64,000 bases of DNA from JAFNAG01 sp963824985 (GCA_963824985.1 CAWGRQ010000015.1:20513-84512), one strand, 5' to 3'; positions 27,629 to 36,341 are shown, counted from the stretch's first letter. Made by a program: numbers and translations. The notes: a model not told the origin generated them from the letters alone.

Positions 27629-28312
27629 GTGGCTAATAGAATGGGGGTTCTGGGCGGGAGCTTCAACCCGGTGCACAACGGGCACCTCCATCTGGCGTCC
27701 TGCAGCCGCAATATCCTCGGGCTGTCCGGGATTCATTTCGTGGTCGCCGGCATCCCTCCCCACAAGCCGCCGGAGAACCTGATCCCATTCCATCACCGCT
27801 ATGCCATGGTGAGCCTGGCCACGGCCGGTTGCCCCCATCTGTTCCCGTCCCAGGTGGAACTTGAGCCGCCGGTCAGCCCGTTTACTTTCGAAACGCTGGC
27901 CAAGCTGGCTCGACGGTTTGACATGACCGGCAAGGAGCTGTACTTTATCGCCGGCGGGGATTCACTGCTGGAAGTGGCCGGATGGCATCAAAGCGAATTG
28001 TTGCTCCAGTCCTATAACTTTGTTTTCATCATGCGCCCCGGGGTAAATCTGCCGGACATCAGGTCGGTTCTGCCTGATTCAGCTGCGGCACGCGTGGTTG
28101 ACTGCCGGAATCTGGTCCGGGAGCAGGCGCGCACCGCGGCCGACGCCGGGATGGTGGACGCCGGGTGCCGTATCTTCCTGTTGGATGCAGGCGCGCCGGA
28201 CATTGCCGCTTCCCAGGTGCGCACGCTGGCCGCTGCCGGGAAACCGATAGGGCATCTGGTGCCGGCGACGGTGAGTGAATATATTCTGAAACTCCATCTC
28301 TACGGTGAATGA
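27629..28312 (+). CDS. nadD: Nicotinate-mononucleotide adenylyltransferase NadD
   Basis: NadD adenylates nicotinate mononucleotide to NaAD in NAD synthesis. The start GTG at 27629 has GGAGG 9 bases upstream. It gives 227 residues beginning close to the nucleotide-binding motif GVLGGSFNPVHNGHLHLA. Family motifs GIPPHKPPENL and IAGGDSLLEVAGWH follow. The C-terminal loop reads IAASQVR where ISSTxIR is typical, a mild deviation. The gene overlaps rsfS by 4 bases (ATGA), so the two are co-translated. About 165 bases between obgE and nadD hold no gene. Confidence 0.93.
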   Translation: MANRMGVLGGSFNPVHNGHLHLASCSRNILGLSGIHFVVAGIPPHKPPENLIPFHHRYAMVSLATAGCPHLFPSQVELEPPVSPFTFETLAKLARRFDMTGKELYFIAGGDSLLEVAGWHQSELLLQSYNFVFIMRPGVNLPDIRSVLPDSAAARVVDCRNLVREQARTAADAGMVDAGCRIFLLDAGAPDIAASQVRTLAAAGKPIGHLVPATVSEYILKLHLYGE

Positions 28313-28710
28313 TGAATCGAGCGTTGCAGATTGCCATTAAAGCTGTCGACGATAAAAAGGGCATCGACATGGTCGCCATGGATATCTCCGGGGTCGCCAG
28401 CTTCGCCGATTATTTCCTGATTTGTTCCGGCGATTCGACGCGCCAGATTCAGGCGATCGCCGACGAGCTTCAGGAGCAGCTGGCCGCCGACGGGCATCGC
28501 CCCTCGCATGTCGAGGGGTACAACAACGCGGAGTGGATCCTGCTGGATTATGCCGATCTGGTGATCCACGTCTTCTCCCGACGGGCTCGGGAGTATTACG
28601 ATCTCGAACGCCTGTGGCGGGATGCCAAACTGCTCGACGTCGGCATTGTGCTGGCGCAAGCGGAAGCGAAAACCGCGCCCGTGAAGCGCGGTCGAAAGCG
28701 CAATTCCTGA
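28309..28710 (+). CDS. rsfS: Ribosomal silencing factor RsfS
   Basis: RsfS binds L14 and blocks subunit joining, down-regulating translation in poor conditions. The 133-residue protein has VAMDISGVASFADYFLICSG, DSTRQIQAIADE, VEGYNNAEWILLDYADLVIH and HVFSRRAREYYDLERLW, the full family signature. The nadD-rsfS-rlmH order is a common bacterial arrangement. Confidence 0.96.
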   Translation: MMNRALQIAIKAVDDKKGIDMVAMDISGVASFADYFLICSGDSTRQIQAIADELQEQLAADGHRPSHVEGYNNAEWILLDYADLVIHVFSRRAREYYDLERLWRDAKLLDVGIVLAQAEAKTAPVKRGRKRNS

Positions 28711-28719
28711 GCTGGCACC

Positions 28720-29190
28720 ATGCGCATCAAGATCTGCTGGGTGGGAAAAACACAAAATGCGCCGATAAGATCTCTGCTGGCGGATTACCTGGAAAGGTTG
28801 CGGCACCTGACGCCGGTGGCAACGGTGGAGGTCGCCGACCTCTCCAAGCGGAGGGGGCTTCGTGGCGCCGCGCTGATGGCCGCGGAGGCTGTCACATTGG
28901 CCCGGGCGTTCACGCCCGAGTGCCGCAAGGTGGTACTCGATGAACGGGGGCGGCAGTTCACTTCCCGTGAATTTGCCCGCTGGATGGAATCGGAGCAGGT
29001 CCACGGCACCAGGGAGATCACCTTCGTGATCGGGGGGCAGGAGGGCATTGACGGGAAGCTCGCGGAACAAGCGCACCTCAGGCTTTCTCTGGGACCCATG
29101 ACCTGGACCCACGAGATGGCTCGCGTGCTCCTGGTGGAACAGCTCTATCGCGCTCTTTGCATCGTACGCAACATTCCGTATCATAAATAG
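28720..29190 (+). CDS. rlmH: 23S rRNA (pseudouridine-1915-N3)-methyltransferase RlmH
   Basis: RlmH is a SPOUT-fold methyltransferase that methylates pseudouridine 1915 in 23S rRNA. The 156-residue protein carries VVLDERGRQFTSREFA, the knot segment ITFVIGGQEGID and the C-terminal SLGPMTWTHEMARVLLVEQL followed by YRA. All are the expected motifs and the length is normal. It lies 9 bases after rsfS. Confidence 0.96.
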   Translation: MRIKICWVGKTQNAPIRSLLADYLERLRHLTPVATVEVADLSKRRGLRGAALMAAEAVTLARAFTPECRKVVLDERGRQFTSREFARWMESEQVHGTREITFVIGGQEGIDGKLAEQAHLRLSLGPMTWTHEMARVLLVEQLYRALCIVRNIPYHK

Positions 29191-29211
29191 GCAATCGGGG
29201 AAACTGCACGG

Positions 29212-29568
29212 ATGGACGAAAAAAAGCTGGCTCATTTCAAGGAAAAGCTGACGCAGAAGAAACTTTCGCTGGCGGAGATGGTGGTTCGGACTGAGAGTTA
29301 TGGCCGCGAAAAGGAGCCGGCAATCCAGGATGTGGCCGACATGGCCGTGGAGTCCTACACCAGGGAGTTCATGTTCGGCAAGAGTTCCGGCGATCGTGCC
29401 GTCCTGCTGATGATCAATGAAGCCCTGGAACGCATCAAGGACCAGTCATTCGGGATGTGTGTGCATTGCGAGGAGCCGATTCAGCCGAAACGGTTGGAGG
29501 CTGTCCCCTGGGCCCAGTACTGCCTCCGTTGCCAGGGCCTGCAGGAAAAGGGTTTGCTGAAAGAATGA
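29212..29568 (+). CDS. DksA/TraR-type C4 zinc-finger protein
   Basis: The 118-residue protein has an N-terminal coiled-coil helix (HFKEKLTQKKLSLAEMV). A Cys4 zinc finger follows, CVHCEEPIQPKRLEAVPWAQ then YCLRCQ, with the CxxC-x17-CxxC spacing of DksA/TraR proteins. Such proteins enter the RNA polymerase secondary channel, often together with ppGpp. The aspartates at the coiled-coil tip of true DksA are not obvious. It therefore may belong to the wider TraR/YbiI/YocK group. It is 21 bases downstream of rlmH. Confidence 0.85.
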   Translation: MDEKKLAHFKEKLTQKKLSLAEMVVRTESYGREKEPAIQDVADMAVESYTREFMFGKSSGDRAVLLMINEALERIKDQSFGMCVHCEEPIQPKRLEAVPWAQYCLRCQGLQEKGLLKE

Positions 29569-29587
29569 CCCTGGATGGCTTCGCCGC

Positions 29588-29660
29588 GGGGGACATTCCG
29601 CCTTTCCAGCCGTCGCTTTCAGCACCACCCGGGAGTTCATCCCCGAGCGGAACGTCCCCC
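29588..29660 (+). repeat. Long inverted repeat before comF
   Basis: GGGGGACATTCCGC (29588-29601) pairs with GCGGAACGTCCCCC (29647-29660) with one mismatch across a 45-base loop. It lies between the zinc-finger gene and comF and could be a leader hairpin or weak terminator. No T-run follows. Confidence 0.45.
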
Positions 29661-29668
29661 TTCTCAAG

Positions 29669-30466
29669 GTGAATCCAGAACCTTTTCTCCTGATGCGTCG
29701 AGATCCTCCCCCCTCCCCGCTGCGCCGGCTCGCCGATGGGGTCCTCAACCTCCTGTACCCGGAATCGTGCCTGGTGTGTGCCGATGCCGTCGCGCGCTCC
29801 CAGAACTGCGGCGTTTGCCGGCGATGCCGGGAAAAGATCCTGCAACTCCGCATTACCGGATCGGTTTGCCCGGCTTGCGGCTTACCCTATCGGGGTTTCG
29901 ACGGCGGAGGGGAGGCCCATTTGTGCGGCCGGTGCACTCTGTCTCTGCCTCCCTATTCCGGCGCCCGGGCCTATGGCTGGTACGGCTCCGAACTGAGCCG
30001 CATCATACAGGCGCTTAAGTTTGAGGGGCGCCAGAACCTGGCGCGGTTGCTCACACCGCTGATGGCGGAGACATTGCTGGAGGCCTGGGACCTTCGGGAA
30101 ATCGACCTGGTCGTACCGGTCCCGCTGCACCCGAAGCGCCAGCGGGAACGCGGTTATAATCAGGCCGCGCTCCTGGCACGCGGCCTGGCACAACAGGTGG
30201 GACTCCCCTTCCGGCCTGCGGCGCTTGCCCGCATGCGCTGCACCCTCCCCCAAGTCGGACTGAGCGACCCGGAACGCGCTCGCAACCTGCGCCATGCCTT
30301 TTGGTCCCCGCCATCCTCAAAAATCATGGACTTGCGGATTCTCCTGATCGACGATGTTATGACCACCGGGGCTACGGTCGCCAGCGCCACGGAGGCATTG
30401 CTGGCTGCAGGCGCGCTTCGGGTGACCGTCCTCACGGCCGCCCGGGCCGTCGCCGGGCCCGAATAA
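29669..30466 (+). CDS. ComF-family phosphoribosyltransferase-like protein
   Basis: The protein has an N-terminal zinc-ribbon (CLVCADAVARSQNCGVCRRC, then CPACGLP and CGRC) followed by a type I phosphoribosyltransferase fold. The PRPP loop is ILLIDDVMTTGATV. VPLHPKRQRERGYNQA is the other ComF signature. ComF-like proteins assist DNA uptake in competent bacteria, although many carriers are not known to be competent. GTG at 29669 and ATG at 29693 are both possible starts; neither has a good ribosome binding site. No other competence genes are visible nearby. Confidence 0.88.
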   Translation: MNPEPFLLMRRDPPPSPLRRLADGVLNLLYPESCLVCADAVARSQNCGVCRRCREKILQLRITGSVCPACGLPYRGFDGGGEAHLCGRCTLSLPPYSGARAYGWYGSELSRIIQALKFEGRQNLARLLTPLMAETLLEAWDLREIDLVVPVPLHPKRQRERGYNQAALLARGLAQQVGLPFRPAALARMRCTLPQVGLSDPERARNLRHAFWSPPSSKIMDLRILLIDDVMTTGATVASATEALLAAGALRVTVLTAARAVAGPE

Positions 30467-30516
30467 CCACACCGGATGCGAACGCGCCGTCGGTCGGCGG
30501 CTCAGGATCGTAGAGG

Positions 30517-30930
30517 TTACTTGGCTGGATTTGGGGGCGGCGGTTCGTGGGTATGGGTGCGGTGCCGGTTGTCCAGATTCTCCAGGGTGTCATCAAAGCG
30601 AAGCAGCTGCTCGGGGCGCAGAAGGGCGCGAATCGCTTCGTTGGTTTCCGCCCGGAGCTTTTCATACTGAGGACGAAATTGCCGGGAAAGAGTGCGATAA
30701 CGATCCGAGCTTTGCCGGATAATGCTCTCGAGCTGCTGTTTCTGACCGGCGTCCAGGTTCAGACTCTGCGCCATCTCTTCGGTGATATCGTGCGAGTTTG
30801 GCACCCGGGACCTGAGGGGCGGGCCGGCCACGATGTGGTCGCGGTAAATATTTTGAGCCACGCCACCCGCAATCCCCCCCAGCACAAATATCGCGACCAG
30901 TAGAAGAGCCGCGCTCGTCTTTGATTTCAT
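30517..30930 (-). CDS. Exported Spy/CpxP-like protein
   Basis: This is a 137-residue protein with a membrane anchor or signal peptide (AALLLVAIFVLGGIAGGVA). A helical stretch follows containing LNLDAGQKQQLESII and RFRPQYEKL-like segments ending in LLRPEQLLRFDDTLE. These resemble the LTxxQ-bearing Spy/CpxP/heavy-metal-resistor superfamily of periplasmic chaperone-like sensors. It is 11 bases downstream of the anti-sigma gene and probably in the same operon. The tail is Pro/His-rich. Function beyond the family resemblance is unknown. Confidence 0.65.
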   Translation of the reverse strand: MKSKTSAALLLVAIFVLGGIAGGVAQNIYRDHIVAGPPLRSRVPNSHDITEEMAQSLNLDAGQKQQLESIIRQSSDRYRTLSRQFRPQYEKLRAETNEAIRALLRPEQLLRFDDTLENLDNRHRTHTHEPPPPNPAK

Positions 30931-30941
30931 CCTGTCTTTCC

Positions 30942-31469
30942 TCAGCGAGCCTGCTTTACGGGGGTGATGAGGCCTGGGTTGGCTGGTTTTTCCGCGAGCG
31001 CATGAATCACGCTCTCCTCCGTAATCTCTTCCGCGATCACCATTCGGGTCGGTCGGTCCCCGGAAAGGAAAATGCTGTCATAGGCCTGGTAAAAATCCAT
31101 TCTGGGACCGCGAAATTCGAAGTAGGCAAACAAGGAGATTATTACCAGAGTAACGGTTGCCAGGGCCGGCACGATGGGCCGCGAAAGCCCCAGAATGATC
31201 TGCCAGATTGTGATGCTCTGGGATTCCCTCTCGATGCGTGCCCGCAATCGTGAATAGAAGAAGGGCGGCGGCTCCAGCGCGGGAATGGATTGGCCGATAC
31301 GGCGCGGGATCATCAGAATCTTCCATTCCCGTGCACAGGATGGACAATCCCCTAGATGGAGGTCCAACCGCTCCTGTTCCCCTGGAGACAATTCATCATC
31401 CATCAGCCGGAAAAGCCAGCCGCGCACCAGCCCGCATTCCATGTGGTCGTCCTCAATCCGCCTCATCAA
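30942..31469 (-). CDS. Zinc-finger (zf-HC2) anti-sigma factor-like membrane protein
   Basis: The N-terminal domain reads MECGLVRGWLFRLMDDELSP then LDLHLGDCPSCAREW, the HxxxCxxC zinc-binding pattern of ZAS anti-sigma factors. A single membrane span (ALATVTLVIISLFAYF) lies at about residues 102-118, and the C-terminal part would be periplasmic. Such proteins hold an ECF sigma factor at the membrane. The cognate sigma gene, normally immediately upstream, is absent; queA is the next gene. The start may be the internal ATG of MECGL. It pairs with the Spy-like gene downstream. Confidence 0.75.
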   Translation of the reverse strand: MMRRIEDDHMECGLVRGWLFRLMDDELSPGEQERLDLHLGDCPSCAREWKILMIPRRIGQSIPALEPPPFFYSRLRARIERESQSITIWQIILGLSRPIVPALATVTLVIISLFAYFEFRGPRMDFYQAYDSIFLSGDRPTRMVIAEEITEESVIHALAEKPANPGLITPVKQAR

Positions 31470-31616
31470 TTTCTACTACGCCATATCGGGCAATATATTT
31501 CATTTCTTAACATATGCGGTGGTACGAGTTACCCATTCGGTTTTTCGATGGAACCCGCGGGTTTCGCGACCAAAACCAGGCACAGGGGCGCATCCTCCCC
31601 CAGAGCCCGGTGCTGC

Positions 31617-32654
31617 TCAGAGGATGAGCATGCAGTCGCCGTAGCTGAAAAACCTGTAGCCGCAGGCAATTGCTTCCCGGTAGCATTCGAGCATGAAATC
31701 CCGGCCGGCAAAAGCGCATACCAGCATGAATAGGGTGGACTTAGGCAGGTGGAAATTCGTCAGCAGGCCGTCCAGCATGCGAAACTCGAACCCGGGGTAA
31801 ATGAACAGGTCACAAAACCCCCTGGTTTCCCCTCCAAATGCGCACCCCTGGTGAGCGAGGTGCTCCAGCACCCGGGTCGTGGTAGTGCCGACGGCAATCA
31901 GATGACGCCCTTCCGACCGATATCCACGGATGGCGGTTGCCGCCTGCGCTGACACCTCAAAATATTCCGGCACCATCCGGTGGCTTTCAATCTGTTGACA
32001 CCTCACGGGTTGGAAGGTTCCATACCCCACATGCAGCAAAATCTCACAGATGGAAACTCCTTTTGCAGCAAGCACTTGTAGGACTTCCGGAGTAAAATGC
32101 AGGCCTGCGGTCGGTGCCGCGACCGACCCGGACTCCCGGGCGAATACCGTTTGATAGCGCACCCGATCCGATCCGAGATCTTCACCCGGCTGTCGGCGGA
32201 TGTAGGGGGGCAGCGGGGGTTCCCCCAGTACTTCCAGCCGCACTCGCACATCGCGGTCCGATTCGAAGGCCAGGATTCGCGTTCCGTCGGGCTTGATTTC
32301 CACGACCGTGGCGCACAGATCACCGATTTCAAGGATCTCACCCTGTTTGGCCTTCCTCCCGGGCCGGACCAGCGCGTTCCAATGGCAAGGATCCTCTTCC
32401 CGCAGCAGGAGAACTTCAATGCTCTCGGCACGGCCGCGCCGGCGGGCGCGCAGACGGGCCGGGAAGACCCGTGTCGTGTTGATCACCAGAAAGTGTTCCG
32501 GGCCGAGGATGGCGGGCAGATCGCAGAACTTATGGTGGGCAATCGTTTGATTCTGGCGCCGGATCAGCATGAGCCGCGACCGGTCGCGCTCAGGAAGGGG
32601 ATGCTGGGCAATGAGGTGCTCAGGTAGCGGAAAATCGAATGAGCTGAGATCCAC
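31617..32654 (-). CDS. queA: tRNA preQ1(34) S-adenosylmethionine ribosyltransferase-isomerase QueA
   Basis: QueA transfers and isomerises the ribose of SAM onto preQ1 at tRNA position 34 in queuosine synthesis. The 345-residue protein begins with DFPLPEHLIAQHPLPERDRS, then has NTTRVFPARL, APTAGLHFTPEVL, HVGYGTFQPV and the C-terminal FHLPKSTLFMLVCAFAG. It begins with GTG at 32654, just after the yihY-like gene stop at 32662. No tgt or queC-E genes are in the window. Confidence 0.96.
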   Translation of the reverse strand: MDLSSFDFPLPEHLIAQHPLPERDRSRLMLIRRQNQTIAHHKFCDLPAILGPEHFLVINTTRVFPARLRARRRGRAESIEVLLLREEDPCHWNALVRPGRKAKQGEILEIGDLCATVVEIKPDGTRILAFESDRDVRVRLEVLGEPPLPPYIRRQPGEDLGSDRVRYQTVFARESGSVAAPTAGLHFTPEVLQVLAAKGVSICEILLHVGYGTFQPVRCQQIESHRMVPEYFEVSAQAATAIRGYRSEGRHLIAVGTTTTRVLEHLAHQGCAFGGETRGFCDLFIYPGFEFRMLDGLLTNFHLPKSTLFMLVCAFAGRDFMLECYREAIACGYRFFSYGDCMLIL

Positions 32655-32661
32655 GGGTCTG

Positions 32662-33591
32662 TCAGCGCCCCGCTCGGGGAAAAATCCGCACCTTGCTGTT
32701 CCAGGCGTTGCTATCCTCGGGAATGGCAGCGGGGGTGGCCGGGGGCTCAGCCTCGACCCGATGCAGCCTGGCGGAGAAATTCGCTCCGTACAGCGTTATC
32801 AGGCTGGAAGTGTACACCCAGGCGAGAAGAGCCATAATGGCGCCCATGGTGCCATACACCCGCTGCGAGTCCAGGACGGGAACAAACTTCCCGAAGATAT
32901 AACTGCCGGCTTCCCAGAGTATGGTGGCGACGACGGCCCCTGAAAGCGCCTCATGCCAGTGAACCTTCCGGTCCGGCATTAACTTGTAGATAAAGAAAAA
33001 AACGGTAATGGCAATCAGGAATCCTGTGCCCAGGATAATTGAATACCACATGGCGTTGATGATCGGGTCTTTGGCGAAGGCGGGCACGCGTCGTGCCGCT
33101 TGAGATTGCAGGGCCCCAACCCCGGCGGCAATTCCCGCCACGGTCAAAAGCAATGTCCCCCCCAGAAACAGCAGCGCGATGCTTCGGATCCGGCTTTCCC
33201 AGAACGTCCGTTGCTTGGGAACCTCCCAGGCCCGATTCAGCGCGTTTTCCATGAAGGTGAAGATCCATGTGGAACCCCAAATCACAACCACGCAACAGGA
33301 CAGGAGCACGGCCGGCGGAGGGTCCGTGAGATTGGCGAGATTCTTCTGGAGGAACTGTGAAGAACCAGGGAATAGCACCACTATGCGCTGAACCACCGTG
33401 ACGTGCAGTTGTGCCGCGCCCAATGCCGCGTCCAGAATGGCGAACAGGACCAGGACTGCAGGGATCAGGATGAACAGGCTGAAGTAGGATATGGCCCCAG
33501 CATCCCGAGGGACCTCCGAACTCCACATGGCGCGAGCCGCAGCAACAAACGCAGCCAACACCCTTCGCAATCCGGATTTTGCCTTGAACAT
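32662..33591 (-). CDS. YihY/BrkB-family membrane protein
   Basis: This is a 309-residue polytopic protein with about six hydrophobic segments. The opening GAISYFSLFILIPAVLVLFA is the YihY/BrkB (UPF0761, once called RNase BN) signature. WGSTWIFTFMENALNRAWEV and WEAGSYIFGKFV match the conserved loops. Its biochemical function is not established. It is the upstream gene of a two-gene unit with queA and is divergent from folE. Confidence 0.85.
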   Translation of the reverse strand: MFKAKSGLRRVLAAFVAAARAMWSSEVPRDAGAISYFSLFILIPAVLVLFAILDAALGAAQLHVTVVQRIVVLFPGSSQFLQKNLANLTDPPPAVLLSCCVVVIWGSTWIFTFMENALNRAWEVPKQRTFWESRIRSIALLFLGGTLLLTVAGIAAGVGALQSQAARRVPAFAKDPIINAMWYSIILGTGFLIAITVFFFIYKLMPDRKVHWHEALSGAVVATILWEAGSYIFGKFVPVLDSQRVYGTMGAIMALLAWVYTSSLITLYGANFSARLHRVEAEPPATPAAIPEDSNAWNSKVRIFPRAGR

Positions 33592-33735
33592 TTGAAGTCA
33601 GTCTAATGATTTTGGTGGGGACTGTAAATACCCAATCGTTTGATCCGCCCATACATAATCATATAATATTGAAATCAATAGGTTTAATGCAGTTATATCC
33701 GGGACCGGTTCCGATCTGAGGCAGCCGGTTTGACT

Positions 33736-33765
33736 TTGACAATTCCGGGCGCGGCGGCCTAACAT
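33736..33765 (+). promoter_or_regulatory. Putative folE promoter
   Basis: A perfect -35 TTGACA (33736-33741) is followed after 18 bases by TAACAT (33760-33765). It lies in the 270-base region divergent between the yihY-like gene and folE, about 90 bases ahead of the folE ATG. Confidence 0.6.
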
Positions 33766-33862
33766 GAGGTTTGCCAAGCCCGGGCCGGGTTAATCATCGA
33801 GCCCTGCTCGATTAGCCTGGAGCTGTGATTTCGGACTCCGATCGGAGTCAAGCGAGAGGTTC

Positions 33863-34417
33863 ATGAACCAGCTAATTCGAGATTTTCTACTTGAAATCGG
33901 GGAGGACCCGGATCGGGATGGACTGAAGGGAACCCCCGAACGGGTCAGCCAGACGATCCGTTTTTTGACCGGCGGCTACCGGCAGGATGTAGATGCTCTC
34001 CTGAACAATGCCCTATTTGATGTCAAATACGATGAAATGGTGATCGTCTCCAACATCGACTTCTTCAGCTTATGCGAACATCACCTGCTCCCGTTTTTCG
34101 GCAAGGCGCATGTTGCCTATCTTCCGGATAAGAAGGTTGTCGGCATCAGCAAGATCGCGCGGTTGGTGGAGATGTTCAGCCGCCGGCTGCAGGTTCAAGA
34201 GCGGCTGACAACCCAGATCGCCGAGACGATCAACGAAAAGATTGCCCCGCTTGGTGTCGGCGTAGTAATTGAGGCTCAGCACATGTGCATGCAGATGCGG
34301 GGCGTCGAAAAGCAGAACAGCCGGGCGGTTACGAGTTCCATGCTTGGGACATTCCGATCCCGTCACGAAACCCGGACGGAGTTCCTCAACCTGATTCGCC
34401 GCGGCGAGTCGCGGTAG
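33863..34417 (+). CDS. folE: GTP cyclohydrolase I FolE
   Basis: FolE converts GTP to dihydroneopterin triphosphate, the first step of folate and pterin synthesis. The 184-residue protein has GLKGTPERV, the zinc site CEHHLLPFFGKAHVAYLP (Cys71, His74), VEMFSRRLQVQERLT and HMCMQMRGVEK (Cys142). The two cysteines and the histidine of the type IA zinc-dependent enzyme are present. GAGAGG precedes the ATG. It appears to be monocistronic. Confidence 0.97.
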   Translation: MNQLIRDFLLEIGEDPDRDGLKGTPERVSQTIRFLTGGYRQDVDALLNNALFDVKYDEMVIVSNIDFFSLCEHHLLPFFGKAHVAYLPDKKVVGISKIARLVEMFSRRLQVQERLTTQIAETINEKIAPLGVGVVIEAQHMCMQMRGVEKQNSRAVTSSMLGTFRSRHETRTEFLNLIRRGESR

Positions 34418-34448
34418 CCGGCGCCATCGCCCCCCTGCTATTCTGGGT

Positions 34449-35372
34449 TCAGCGCCTGGCCGGCTTGATGTTACGCCCGTGGTAGATGTCGGCCGGAATA
34501 TGATGGCCGTTATAAACCTTCTCCAGCAGAGAGTACAAGGTCGGGTCATACGCCTTGAGATCATCGGGTGACTGAACCCGTGTCTCGCCGTCGAAAAACT
34601 CGAAGTTGGACCAGAACCACCATTGTGTCCCCTCCGCCCAATACTCCGCGACCGTGTTGATGGCGTACTGCCCCTTAAAGCGCCCCTGAGCCTTGGCCTC
34701 CTCGTAGGCGGCTTGAAGGTCCTTGAGCAGTTGCGGATCGGCCGCGCGGAAGGTGCTCATGATGTTGTGACTGAATTCGTGAACCAGGATATGCTCACCG
34801 TAGTAGCGGGTGTTTGGATAGCCGAGGAGGTTCTCCTCGGCGCACGAGGTGATGTTGCCACCCATGCCCCTCGCCCTGCGGTTCCAGTATTCCCGGTCGG
34901 TCATGCCGCCGATCCCGCCCGGATTGTCATAATTTTCACGCTCCCGGGGGGTCAAACGCGGATCTTCCTTGGCCGGCTTTTTCATGTTCCGATACTCGGG
35001 CAGGTCCGTCTGCATCTCCGTCTGCGCCATGATACAGATGCGGGCCTTCTTGCCGACCATGACCGCGCGGATGTCCGGTCGCTTAGCGAGCATGCAGTTC
35101 ACGATATCGCGCGCCATCAGAACCGCCGCGGGCGGCACCTTTTCCGAGGCCACAATCGGTATGCCGATGGCGTCGGCATACCTGCTGTAAAACGGATCGA
35201 TCCCAAGTTCAGCGGGGGGCGCCGTGACCATGGTCTGTTCGTAGCTCTCGACAATCGGCCTGGCAGTTTCCGCCGGAGCTGCCGATTGGGTTCCGGAGCC
35301 CACGGGCAACTGGAATGCGCTGAGTTGTAAGGCTGTTGCCAGGAACGCCGCGACCCAAGAGATTCGTTTCAT
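34449..35372 (-). CDS. Exported zinc metalloprotease-like protein (HExxH)
   Basis: A signal peptide (AAFLATALQLSAFQL) is followed by a domain with HEFSHNIM (His198, Glu199, His202). A downstream AEYWAEGTQ (Glu243 or Glu247) would supply the third zinc ligand, the gluzincin pattern. Together these suggest an extracytoplasmic zinc peptidase of 307 residues. The substrate and exact family are not recognised. AAAGGGG precedes the ATG at 35372. It is convergent with folE, and its downstream end is 31 bases from it. Confidence 0.65.
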   Translation of the reverse strand: MKRISWVAAFLATALQLSAFQLPVGSGTQSAAPAETARPIVESYEQTMVTAPPAELGIDPFYSRYADAIGIPIVASEKVPPAAVLMARDIVNCMLAKRPDIRAVMVGKKARICIMAQTEMQTDLPEYRNMKKPAKEDPRLTPRERENYDNPGGIGGMTDREYWNRRARGMGGNITSCAEENLLGYPNTRYYGEHILVHEFSHNIMSTFRAADPQLLKDLQAAYEEAKAQGRFKGQYAINTVAEYWAEGTQWWFWSNFEFFDGETRVQSPDDLKAYDPTLYSLLEKVYNGHHIPADIYHGRNIKPARR

Positions 35373-35551
35373 TGATACCCCTTTCCTGCCACACGAAGTG
35401 ACAGCCTAGCTCGACAACGGTTCCCGTGTCAACGCAGGTCAGCAGCCGGGCGCCACCCGGACCTTTGGGAACAGCCCCGCGCGCGACGCTGTCCGAGCGC
35501 CGGGAAAGCATGATAAACTCGTGTCTGCCAATATGCGAAGGGAGGGTAACC

Positions 35552-36214
35552 ATGCGCAGGTTGCTCCTGGTGTTGAGTATTGCTTTTTCTCTCATTGCCG
35601 CCGGCCGGGCTCAGAATCCACCTGGAAGGGGAGCGTCACCCGCTTCTGAGGATCTCGATGTCAGGGTTCGCCGTTTCCTCGAGCGCCAGCGCGGCGCCTG
35701 GCACGATCTGAATGTCCCGGATGCCGATGGGCAAGAACTTCACAACATCATCATCAGGAACAAATACCGGAAGGCTCTCGAAATCGGCACCTCCACCGGC
35801 CATTCCGGCATATGGATCGCATGGGCCCTGGCGAAAACCGGCGGCAGGCTGGTAACCATTGAAATCGACCGGAGCCGACATGAGCAGGCACTGGCCAACT
35901 TCCGAGCCTCGGGACTGGACGGCTTCATCGATGCGCGGCTTGGCGATGCTCACCGCCTGGTTCCGGAGCTGAAGGAGGCGATTGATTTCGTTTTCTGTGA
36001 CGCGGACAAGGACTGGTACCGTCAGTATCTTGCTGCAGTTCTCCCGAATCTGGTCGTGGGCGGTTGCTTCGCGGCTCACAATGTGTCCGAGCGTGGATAC
36101 AGGGCTCAGGGGGGCGATTACCTCCAATATGCCCGCGGTATTGCCAGCCTGGAAACGACTCTATTCGGGGGTGGCGGGGGCATGTCGGTAAGCTATAAAA
36201 GGGCGGAGAAATAA
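35552..36214 (+). CDS. O-methyltransferase-fold protein with apparent signal peptide
   Basis: This is a 220-residue protein. From the ATG at 35552 (AGGGAGGG just upstream) it starts RRLLLVLSIAFSLIAAGRAQ, a clear Sec signal sequence. The body has the class I SAM-methyltransferase motif ALEIGTSTGHSGIWIAWAL, then TIEIDRSRHEQAL and DFVFCDADKDWY, most like caffeoyl-CoA/catechol O-methyltransferases. SAM is a cytoplasmic cofactor, so an exported enzyme would be odd. The N-terminus may act as an anchor instead. The neighbouring genes give no pathway hint. Confidence 0.7.
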   Translation: MRRLLLVLSIAFSLIAAGRAQNPPGRGASPASEDLDVRVRRFLERQRGAWHDLNVPDADGQELHNIIIRNKYRKALEIGTSTGHSGIWIAWALAKTGGRLVTIEIDRSRHEQALANFRASGLDGFIDARLGDAHRLVPELKEAIDFVFCDADKDWYRQYLAAVLPNLVVGGCFAAHNVSERGYRAQGGDYLQYARGIASLETTLFGGGGGMSVSYKRAEK

Positions 36215-36341
36215 CGACTGGCGGCGGCCGCGCAGGATTTGAGGTTCACCGGGTGGCGACACCTCGGACGCTGGCTGCTTGACCGTGCATCCCAGACGGA
36301 CAAAGTCATCGGTATTGACCGATCCTCGCGCTTTGCCCGGA

